Origin: Woronichinia sp035285405
GTDB lineage: Bacteria; Cyanobacteriota; Cyanobacteriia; Cyanobacteriales; Microcystaceae
DNA length: 7,359 nt
Assembly: GCA_035285405.1 (NCBI GenBank)
Contig: JAYKJI010000418.1
Location: 1-7,359, forward strand
Direction of reading: 5' to 3'
The position numbers and the translations under genes are program-made. The notes under the pieces are model-generated. The model was not told where the DNA came from and did no database searches. It saw only the letters and a program-made list of their open reading frames with translations. Positions 1 through 6,600 of this stretch are shown here, one piece after another (position 1 is the first letter of the stretch; every line of letters starts with the position of its first letter).

Positions 1-416
1 CAACTTGACATAGGACTTTTGCTACTCAGAATTATTGCAATGAAATCAATTACAACTACTTTTTCATCGTGATTCCGTCCAATTCCATGTGGAGCATTTT
101 CTTGATTACCCCCTGAACGGTTACACGAATTTAGACATTGGGGCTTTTATGAACACAAGCCTTGTGGTATTTTTCCTATCAGGTCTAACCACAAAAAAAT
201 AATTAATTTAGATATTACAAAGTTAATGAATAGCCATTCTCATAGTTTAGAAAAATATCTCAAAAACTTACCTAAGTTATGCCTTTTTTGAGTGAGTAAA
301 TACATAGTTTACAGTGATCAATATTTTTCCTGTAGAATCATTGTCACCTTTTTCACCCTCAAAAGTCAATAAACCTAGATATGGGAAAGAAGCGCGATAT
401 TAGTCAGCAGGGTTTT
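1..416. other. Region without a supportable gene
   Basis: No convincing gene is seen here. The plus strand is interrupted often. On the minus strand one frame stays open from 146 to the left edge (about 48 codons) but has no start codon at its beginning, so it could be chance or the tail of something outside the window. The only structured element I trust is the repeat copy at 361-398. There is also a short inverted repeat (GTAAA, 7-nt gap, TTTAC) in the AT-rich stretch just after 290. No convincing terminator for the minus-strand genes ending at 417 is visible. Confidence 0.6.
361..398 (+). repeat. Dispersed 38-bp repeat, copy 1
   Basis: This 38-bp stretch matches 3547-3584 in the same orientation with only two differences, both A/G transitions (positions 385 and 392, equivalent to 3571 and 3578). 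It begins AAAAGTCAATAAACC and ends CGCGAT. Similarity falls away on both sides. It sits just downstream of the truncated nuclease gene that ends at 417. In this copy the terminal GCGAT runs into ATT, whereas copy 2 continues into a full HIP1 octamer. A small intergenic repeat or a mobile-element footprint are both possible. Confidence 0.85.
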
Positions 417-782
417 TTACGATTCTGCAACACGAGACTTTAACCAATGATCTAGTTCAGCAACATTATCAAAATCTAGCAAAGCTTCCCCCAAATCCTC
501 TAACTGCTCTAGAGAAAGTTGATTAATGGCTTGAATACGACGGTTGCCCATCGCCCCAAAACGCTTTGATAAAATGCGCAACAGTAGTTGAGTTTCTCCT
601 TCCTGCTTTCCTTCTTCCCTTGCCTCTTGATAGACTCGCGTTTGTTTGATGTCTGTTAGTAAAAACATAGATTGAATCTCCTCTCGGCTTAATTGATGGC
701 TGACATTAATTTTTAATTCCAATGAGATCGCCGTCTTTTGTACTATAAAACTTGTTTGAATTTTCTTTTCATAATACAGCAA
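417..782 (-). pseudogene. Truncated Rpn-family nuclease/putative transposase, C-terminal DUF4351 part
   Basis: The 121-codon frame matches only the C-terminal portion of cyanobacterial Rpn-like (PD-(D/E)XK, recombination-promoting nuclease) proteins. Residues about 32-60 carry the usual LSREEIQ..F/KQTRVYQEA segment followed by a Glu/Lys/Gln/Gly-rich linker (EEGKQEGE). Residues about 64-120 are the DUF4351 domain, with LLRILSKRFG and the closing LEQLEDLGEALLDF motif. Full-length relatives are roughly 250-320 aa, so the N-terminal nuclease core is missing. The frame opens after a TGA at 804-806 and has no ATG near its start; the first usable start is TTG at 782, without a good ribosome site. 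It overlaps the 3' end of the DUF7689-like gene by 40 bp in another frame, which suggests that the recombination that joined the two removed its 5' part. It is probably a non-functional remnant, although translation of the DUF4351 piece alone cannot be excluded. Confidence 0.75.
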
Positions 783-1204
783 ACTTCTCCATAGGCAGGA
801 TGCTCACCTTCTAGTGCAGCTAAGTTTGGATGAGAAATATCTTCAAGATCACCACATTTACTTGTCCATTGTTTTTTAGCAACGAGTTGTCGTGCCATGT
901 GACAAGGAAGTCCATCTTCATCTATGTAAATAGCCACTTTTTCAAATCCTTCTTCAAAATTTTCATCGTCACAAATGTCATAACCTAAACTGTTAAAATA
1001 TTCGATAAAAACCTCTAAGAATTCATCATCCTGTTCTCCCAAGGGTCAATAATAGGGAGCCGTATCATAGGGAATGGGCCACCAAGGGCTATTCGTTTCA
1101 CCCGCAGCCCAAGCCACACAATTATAGTTTGGTATTTTAGGACTTGTCAGAAGATAGCCGCTATTTCTTAAATTTGGATAGCGAAGTTCTAATGAAATGC
1201 TCAT
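743..1204 (-). pseudogene. DUF7689-like protein gene interrupted by an in-frame TGA
   Basis: Reading from ATG at 1204, the frame gives 52 residues, then TGA (1046-1048), then continues open in the same frame for 100 more residues to TAG at 743-745. Both halves resemble one family that I recognise as DUF7689. The N-terminal half has a conserved-looking NYNCVAWAAG (Cys29) and a WWP segment. The C-terminal half has EEGFEKVAIYID, then CHMARQL (His102), QWTSKCGD and EDISH (His125). The stop falls in YY-stop-PLG, where relatives usually have Trp, so a TGG-to-TGA transition is the simplest explanation. The 3' half alone could start at TTG 1042, but it would lack Cys29. The Cys/His layout is reminiscent of NlpC/P60 or other papain-like enzymes, which is my inference and not an established activity. 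The gene follows the small helical protein gene by 10 nt and was probably cotranscribed with it. Confidence 0.75.
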
Positions 1205-1214
1205 GCACGATAAA

Positions 1215-1553
1215 TTAGCGAATAAAACCTTTTTGTTTTCCCCAATTAAGCCAGGCTTCTACTGCCTGTTCAAAATCATCTCCAGGTTGGGTAGGGTCTT
1301 CATCGCTAAGAGCTTTGAGGGCAAGAAACCAATGATCGGGTTTGGTTTGTAAGGATTCGAGAATGAAGGGAACCACTATTTTTCCTAATGCAATAATTTT
1401 GAGGTAATTAAGATTAGTAATCTTTTTGGTGATAGAAGAGAATCCACAAGTTTCTTGTTCCCATTTCTGAGCAAGTTCATTAAATCCGGCTTGAAGTTTT
1501 AATAGGTCTTCAGAATTTGTATAATTAGCTGGAAAAGTTTGTGTAGCTGTCAT
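1215..1553 (-). CDS. Small helical hypothetical protein, probable partner of the DUF7689-like gene
   Basis: This is a 112-aa soluble protein of unknown function with no signal peptide and no membrane segment. Residues about 48-82 (YLKIIALGKIVVPFIL, then DHWFLALKAL) look like a pair of HEAT/ARM-type helices, and the end has an EAWLNWGKQKGF motif. I have a general memory of similar small proteins with an LG..vP.IL...DHWF.AL core encoded beside DUF7689 genes, but I cannot verify this here. The ATG at 1553 is preceded by eight A residues and a run of C rather than a Shine-Dalgarno site. An extended -10 promoter element about 35 bp upstream supports the start. The stop at 1215 lies 10 nt before the DUF7689-like ATG, so the two form a likely transcription unit. 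A role as binding partner or inhibitor of the downstream product is possible but speculative. Confidence 0.7.
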   Translation of the reverse strand: MTATQTFPANYTNSEDLLKLQAGFNELAQKWEQETCGFSSITKKITNLNYLKIIALGKIVVPFILESLQTKPDHWFLALKALSDEDPTQPGDDFEQAVEAWLNWGKQKGFIR

Positions 1554-1585
1554 TTTTTTTGGGGGAAGATTTTGTTAGTATGGAG

Positions 1586-1594
1586 ATTATAACA
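1586..1594 (-). promoter_or_regulatory. Extended -10 promoter element for the 1215-1553 gene
   Basis: Read on the minus strand, the sequence is TGTTATAAT, a perfect extended -10 (TG, one base, TATAAT). The expected -35 region 17 bp upstream (TTTTAC) is poor, which is common for extended -10 promoters. Transcription would begin near 1579, giving a leader of about 26 nt before the ATG at 1553. Confidence 0.5.
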
Positions 1595-1677
1595 TTTTTA
1601 ATTTAAGGGTAAAAATTGAACAATCGCCGCTCCTCTATTTATAAGAAAGCGATCGCCTTTGCTCATCTGAGAAAAGA

Positions 1678-2244
1678 TCAGGACTTGATTAACCACCCAA
1701 ATATCTCTCCTACGGTCAGTTTGATTTCCTGGGCAAAGCTAGGTAACAACAATAAGGATTCCTCTTCATCAAAAATTTCAGGCGATCGCTGGGGTTGATA
1801 AACAAAGATAGACTGTTCTTGAGGATCAATTAACCAGCCCATTTCAGTTTGATTATTCAGACAATATAAAATATTTTTAATAACTTTTGTTTGGCTTTGT
1901 TCTGGGGACAATATCTCAATTATCCAATTTGGAGCCAGATAAAAATTGTCAGCAACTTCACCATTCTCATCACAGGGAATTTGCTCCCAGGTGAAAACAG
2001 CAATGTCTGGAACGATAGACCGATTCCCAAAACTACAACGTAATTCCGTAAAAGCCCAGGCAATTCTTTGTCGCTTGAGAATAGAATTAAGGGTAAAAAC
2101 TAACTCCGTTTGTAGCGTACTATGCTTACCTTTTGGCATTGGTTTTTCACAAATTTGTCCGTCAATGTATTCTAAAACTGGTTTCCTTTCTGGTAAGGCT
2201 AGAAAATCTGCTAAAGTTGTATTTTTAGATGGCACTGGTATCAT
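1678..2244 (-). CDS. Uma2 family endonuclease (DUF820, PD-(D/E)XK fold)
   Basis: This 188-aa protein has the length and motif order of Uma2-family restriction-endonuclease-like proteins, which are strongly expanded in cyanobacteria and mostly uncharacterised. An N-terminal LADFLALPE..PVLEYIDGQ segment (about 11-30) is followed by KPMPKGKHS (35-42). IVPDIAVF places Asp80, and WIIEILSPE places Glu110 with the typical SP. Lys120 or Lys123 follow in the helix, and GWLIDP (136-141) closes the core. Asp80 and Glu110 are the likely metal-binding acidic residues. The ATG at 2244 has a good Shine-Dalgarno, GAGGAG at 2253-2258, 8 nt upstream. No frameshift or internal stop is seen. The family is often proposed to be linked to mobile elements, but the biological role is not settled. 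The neighbouring Rpn remnant is a second nuclease-type family in the same block. Confidence 0.9.
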   Translation of the reverse strand: MIPVPSKNTTLADFLALPERKPVLEYIDGQICEKPMPKGKHSTLQTELVFTLNSILKRQRIAWAFTELRCSFGNRSIVPDIAVFTWEQIPCDENGEVADNFYLAPNWIIEILSPEQSQTKVIKNILYCLNNQTEMGWLIDPQEQSIFVYQPQRSPEIFDEEESLLLLPSFAQEIKLTVGEIFGWLIKS

Positions 2245-2301
2245 TTAATTTTCTCCTCAACTCGCTGTCATTGATGCTTAATTTTAATGCGATCGCGCCA
2301 G

Positions 2302-2336
2302 TAAAAAAATAAACGGAAAATTACGCTGGATTTTCG
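2302..2336 (-). terminator. Possible weak intrinsic terminator after the 2321-2863 gene
   Basis: On the minus strand, GAAAAT and ATTTTC (2330-2335 and 2316-2321) form a 6-bp stem around an 8-nt loop, overlapping the TAA at 2321-2323. It is followed by a T-rich run (2302-2313). The stem is AT-rich and weak, so this is only a candidate. It would separate the membrane protein gene from the Uma2 gene downstream. Confidence 0.3.
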
Positions 2337-2863
2337 GTATCTGGGGCTGGAGATAAGGTGTTCTGTTGGGGATTTGATGGTGAATTATTTCCCCAGGGTA
2401 AAGCTTGAACTGCGCCAATAGAATCTCCCCTAAGCAGGACACTTTCAGTCTGAGAATCATAGTCGAGTTTTGGCCGTAGTGAAGATTCAAGATTAGGATA
2501 CTTATTAAGCATTTCTAAGGTATATGTTCGGCTTTCTTGTAATCTTTCAAGACGTTGCTCTTCTTGAATTTTTTTTCTTCTCTCATCTACTTCAATAACA
2601 ATGAATACTGCACCACCCATTCCGGCCAATCCTGAAGCACTCACAACAACAGGTTTAAACTCATTGGGTACTGGAAGAGTTGTCACAATACCAACTCCGA
2701 TCAAAAGACCACCTCCCAAACCAAAAGCCGCAGCAGCCGTTGGTTTTCCCCATTTTCCTGCCCGCTCCGCATTCTTCATTAAGAAGTCGAGTGTATCCTT
2801 AAGCGAATTTAGTCCTTCCTGAGCGTGGCTAATATTTTTTTCTGTTTCGTTTGAATTAGTCAT
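2321..2863 (-). CDS. Hypothetical two-TM membrane protein with cytoplasmic coiled coil
   Basis: I do not recognise this 180-aa protein. An N-terminal polar helical part (about 10-40) leads into a Gly/Ala-rich hydrophobic segment (about 42-64, with GLGGGLLIGVGIV). After a short PVPNEFKP turn comes a second hydrophobic segment (about 70-91, with GLAGMGGAVFIVIEV). The very charged stretch DERRKKIQEEQRLERLQE (93-110) follows and should be a cytoplasmic coiled coil. The C-terminus is Pro/Ser/Asn-rich and probably disordered. There is no cleavable signal peptide. The positive charge after the second segment suggests both ends are in the cytoplasm. The ATG at 2863 lacks a clear Shine-Dalgarno. The upstream neighbour on the same strand is also a two-TM hairpin protein, 80 bp away. 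A resemblance to the 2TM architecture of SLATT-type effectors is only topological. Confidence 0.65.
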   Translation of the reverse strand: MTNSNETEKNISHAQEGLNSLKDTLDFLMKNAERAGKWGKPTAAAAFGLGGGLLIGVGIVTTLPVPNEFKPVVVSASGLAGMGGAVFIVIEVDERRKKIQEEQRLERLQESRTYTLEMLNKYPNLESSLRPKLDYDSQTESVLLRGDSIGAVQALPWGNNSPSNPQQNTLSPAPDTENPA

Positions 2864-2902
2864 TTTTATAGAAAATTTAGTAGCAGTAATTTATCATTTT
2901 AG

Positions 2903-2931
2903 TTTGTAGTAAAACAGCCAATGACAGACAA
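2903..2931 (-). promoter_or_regulatory. Candidate promoter of the 2321-2863 gene
   Basis: Read on the minus strand, TTGTCT (2926-2931) and TACAAA (2903-2908) are separated by 17 bp. Each matches four of six consensus positions. It lies within the 80-bp gap between the two membrane protein genes and shares the TTGTC and ACTACAA elements with the candidate promoter at 3476-3504. Confidence 0.35.
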
Positions 2932-2943
2932 ATAATGGCTACC

Positions 2944-3411
2944 CTAATTCTCTCCCCCCGAAGACAGAGTATTCAAATTAGATTCTTTTTCTTTTGAGTC
3001 TGTATAAACACTATCAAATAAAGCCTTATAGTTTATACTGGATCGATCTAAATCACAAGTAAGTTTGCGTATAAACATTCTTTTATTTGCAGTTTGGATA
3101 ACACCAATTACCGAAATAGATGCGGTGATAATACCAATTAAAGCTGAATTATTTGAGCTTTTATCTCTACAAAAATTGCCGTCTTTCAGTAGAGGTGATA
3201 AGCAAAATAATGAAGAACCAAAATAAACTAGAACAACAAATGAAGTTGCTGTGATGATTGACCAAGTGAGAAGATGTTGTTGAAGCTTTAAAAGTAATAA
3301 CGAAGCTTGATTTTGTTTTTCGCCTAATTTTTCCAACGTTTGAATCGCTTCTTGACGAATCATTTCTTCTTTGCTTAAGGTAAGGTCAGACGATTTTTCA
3401 GCAAGAGTCAT
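2944..3411 (-). CDS. Hypothetical two-TM membrane protein with a Cys pair in the extracytoplasmic loop
   Basis: I do not recognise this 155-aa protein. A charged helical N-terminus (about 1-46, rich in Glu, Lys and Gln) is followed by TM1 (about 47-69), a loop of about 18 residues, TM2 (about 88-107), and a basic stretch KRMFIRKL directly after it. The positive-inside rule puts the tail in the cytoplasm and the loop outside. That loop carries Cys70 and Cys81, which could form a disulfide. The tail (120-155) is polar. The ATG at 3411 has a good ribosome site, AAGAGG at 3421-3426. It is the first gene of the minus-strand block and is divergent from carB. Its topology parallels that of the next gene, suggesting a two-component membrane unit; function unknown. 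SLATT- or TRADD-N-associated-type membrane domains are possibilities that I cannot confirm. Confidence 0.7.
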   Translation of the reverse strand: MTLAEKSSDLTLSKEEMIRQEAIQTLEKLGEKQNQASLLLLKLQQHLLTWSIITATSFVVLVYFGSSLFCLSPLLKDGNFCRDKSSNNSALIGIITASISVIGVIQTANKRMFIRKLTCDLDRSSINYKALFDSVYTDSKEKESNLNTLSSGGEN

Positions 3412-3475
3412 AGTGATAATCCTCTTAAGATTAAATTCGGAGTTTCGGGAATATTCCTGTTATCCTTACATCCTC

Positions 3476-3504
3476 ATTGTAGTTAAGAGTTGTAGATTGG
3501 ACAA
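3476..3504 (-). promoter_or_regulatory. Candidate promoter of the 2944-3411 gene
   Basis: On the minus strand TTGTCC (3499-3504) and TACAAT (3476-3481) are separated by exactly 17 bp, matching four and five of six consensus positions. Transcription would start near 3469, about 58 nt before the ATG at 3411, and would run divergently from carB. Confidence 0.45.
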
Positions 3505-3546
3505 TTATTTAAGGTTTGTAACATTTGCCTATCGAGTATAAATCCC

Positions 3547-3584
3547 AAAAGTCAATAAACCTAGATATGGAAAAGAAACGCGAT
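3547..3584 (+). repeat. Dispersed 38-bp repeat, copy 2
   Basis: This is the same-orientation counterpart of 361-398, with 36 of 38 positions identical. Here the terminal GCGAT is part of a complete HIP1 octamer (3580-3587). It lies in the intergenic region between the divergent membrane protein gene and carB, 74 bp before the carB start, so it could contribute to the carB leader or promoter region. Confidence 0.85.
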
Positions 3585-3607
3585 CGCCCCTGATTATCTC
3601 TAGAGCC

Positions 3608-3615
3608 TATACAAT
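3608..3615 (+). promoter_or_regulatory. Possible carB -10 element
   Basis: TATACAAT contains TACAAT (3610-3615), five of six to the -10 consensus. No reasonable -35 lies 16-18 bp upstream, because that stretch is C-rich. An alternative is TATAAA at 3537-3542, just before the repeat copy. If the nearer element is used, transcription begins near 3622 and the leader is about 37 nt. Confidence 0.25.
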
Positions 3616-3657
3616 GAGTGGGATCAAAATTGCAGTTATCTCGTAGGGATACCGTTT

Positions 3658-6600
3658 ATGCCACGCCGCAACGACTTAAAGAAAATCTTGATTTTAGGAG
3701 CAGGGCCGATCGTCATTGGACAAGCCTGCGAATTTGACTACTCTGGAACCCAAGCCTGCAAAGCTCTCAAAGAGGAAGGCTATGAAGTGGTCTTAATCAA
3801 CTCGAATCCTGCTTCGATTATGACTGACCCAGAGTTGGCCCATCGCACCTATATTGAGCCGTTGTTGCCTGAAATTGTGGAGAAGGTGATCGAAAAGGAA
3901 CGTCCTGATGCCCTGTTACCGACGATGGGGGGACAAACCGCCTTAAACCTTGCTGTAACTCTAGCTAAAACAGGAGTATTAGAAAAGTACGGTGTGGAGT
4001 TGATCGGGGCCAAGTTGGCGGCGATCGAGATGGGGGAAGATCGGGAATTATTTAAAGAAGCAATGGCTCGAATCGGGGTTCCTGTCTGTCCTTCGGGTAT
4101 TGCCACCAGTTTGGAAGATGCGCGGCGGGTGGCTCACGAAATTGGCTCCTATCCTCTGATTATTCGACCTGCCTTTACTTTAGCTGGTACGGGGGGCGGT
4201 ATTGCCTACAACCAGGAAGAGTACGAAGAAATGGCGGCCTACGGTTTAGAACAGTCGCCCACCAGCCAAATTCTCGTGGAAAAATCCCTTTTGGGTTGGA
4301 AGGAATACGAGTTAGAAGTAATGCGAGATTTAGCGGATAACGTGGTGATTATCTGCTCCATTGAAAACTTTGATCCGATGGGAGTACATACAGGGGATTC
4401 GATTACCGTTGCTCCAGCCCAAACGTTAACGGATAAGGAATATCAACGGTTGCGCGATTATTCAATGGCAATTATCCGAGAAATTGGGGTAGAAACGGGC
4501 GGTTCTAATATTCAATTTTCGGTGAATCCTGCGAATGGGGATGTGATTGTGATTGAAATGAATCCGCGTGTTTCTCGGTCTTCGGCTTTGGCCTCTAAGG
4601 CAACAGGTTTTCCGATCGCCAAATTTGCGGCTAAGTTAGCGGTGGGTTATACGTTAAACGAAATTTCTAATGATATTACCAAGAAAACTCCTGCTTCTTT
4701 TGAGCCAACCATTGATTATGTGGTGACGAAAATTCCTCGGTTTACCTTCGAGAAGTTTCCTGGTTCAGAACCGATTTTAACTACCCAAATGAAGTCTGTT
4801 GGGGAAGCCATGGCCATCGGTCGCACTTTCCAAGAATCTTTCCAAAAAGCACTGCGATCGCTGGAAACAGGACGGGCGGGTTTTGGTTGTGATAAGAATG
4901 AAACCTTGCCGACCATTCCCCATGTTCGTTCCCAATTACGGACTCCTAATCCCGATCGCGTTTTTGCCATTTATCAAGCTTTTAAATTGGGATTAACGGC
5001 GGAAGAAATTCACGAATTAACGGCCATTGATCTCTGGTTTTTAGATAAGTTACAGGAACTTGTTGAAACGGAAAAACTGATTAAAAAACAACCTCTCAAG
5101 GTGATCTCTGCCGAGCAAATGCGGGCCATTAAACAACAGGGATTCAGCGATCGCCAAATTGCTTTTGCCACGAAAACAACGGAAGAGGAAGTTCGCGCCC
5201 ATCGTAAAGGGTTAGGTATTATTCCTGTTTATAAAGTAGTGGATACTTGTGCGGCGGAATTTGAAGCCTTTACGCCCTATTATTACTCCACTTACGAACC
5301 CGATGAAACGGAAATTTTACCCTGCGATAAACCGAAAGTTATGATTCTGGGGGGCGGGCCAAATCGTATTGGACAGGGGATCGAATTTGACTATTGTTGT
5401 TGCCATGCGGCTTTTTCTTTGAGTGATGCAGGCTATGAAACGATCATGGTTAATTCCAATCCTGAAACCGTTTCCACCGACTACGACACCAGTGATCGCC
5501 TTTATTTTGAACCGTTGACTAAGGAAGATGTTTTAAACATCATGGAAGCGGAAAATCCCGTCGGGGTCATTGTGCAATTTGGTGGTCAAACACCGTTAAA
5601 ACTGGCAGTTCCGCTACAGAAATACTTAAATAGTCCTAACTGTCCCGTACAGACCAAAATTTGGGGAACCTCCCCCGATTCCATTGATACCGCCGAAGAT
5701 CGGGAACGTTTCGAGAAAATTCTGCACGAGTTAGAAATTAATCAGCCGCCGAACGGTATTGCTCGCGATTATGAAGAGTCCCGCGTGGTAGCCAATCGCA
5801 TTAGTTACCCTGTCGTTGTTCGGCCTTCCTATGTGTTAGGAGGACGGGCCATGGAAATCGTCTATTCCGATGAGGAATTAGAGCGTTATATGACCTATGC
5901 GGTGCAAATTGAACCCGATCATCCCATTCTGATTGATAAGTTTCTCGAAAATGCGATCGAGGTAGATGTGGACTCGCTAACGGATAGTACGGGAAAAGTC
6001 GTCATCGGCAGCATTATGGAACACATTGAAGAGGCGGGCATTCACTCAGGGGATTCGGCTTGTTCTATTCCCTATACCAGTTTGTCGGAGCCTGTGTTAG
6101 CAACCATTCGCCAATGGACAGAGCAGTTAGCCAAAGCTCTGAACGTAGTCGGTTTAATGAATATTCAGTACGCGGTACAGGGTGAGCAGGTTTACATTCT
6201 CGAAGCGAATCCTCGCGCCTCTCGTACTGTTCCCTACGTTTCCAAAGCCACAGGACGACCCTTAGCGAAAATTGCTTCTTTGGTGATGTCGGGCAAAACC
6301 CTGACCGAGTTGGGGGTCACGGAAGAGTTAATTCCCAAACACGTTGCAGTCAAAGAGGCGGTTCTACCCTTTGCTAAGTTCCCTGGGGCTGATACGTTGC
6401 TTGGCCCTGAAATGCGTTCTACTGGGGAAGTAATGGGCATTGACAGTGATTTCGGTAAAGCCTTTGCCAAAGCGGAGTTGGCCGCCAATGTGGATTTAGC
6501 AACAACGGGAACGGTCTTTATTTCCATGAGCGATCGCACCAAAGAAGCGGCAGTGCCAGTGGTCAAGGATTTAATGGGTTTAGGCTTTAAGGTGGTGGCT

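Noticed and set aside
154..166. Short inverted repeat CACAA-GCC-TTGTG followed by a T-containing stretch, considered as a terminator
   Set aside because: The 5-bp AT-rich stem is too weak and no gene ends just before it.
1649..1656. GCGATCGC palindrome with flanking AAA/TTT considered as an operator or terminator
   Set aside because: It is one of seven HIP1 octamers spread through the window, inside and outside genes, so it reflects genome-wide composition and not a specific site. As a hairpin it has no loop.
1946..2248. Plus-strand open frame of 100 codons opposite the Uma2 gene
   Set aside because: The minus strand encodes a recognisable Uma2 protein with conserved motifs and a good ribosome site; this frame is its shadow. 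The plus-strand frame at 1616-1798 is likewise a shadow of the Uma2 3' end and its downstream region.
2284..2822. Alternative frames overlapping the 2321-2863 gene (minus 2284-2490, plus 2601-2822)
   Set aside because: They overlap the longer frame that encodes a coherent two-TM protein with a coiled coil and lack ribosome sites or family features.
3518..3533. GTA-rich stretch upstream of carB considered as an NtcA site
   Set aside because: The GTA-N8-TAC pattern is not met; the downstream half does not match.
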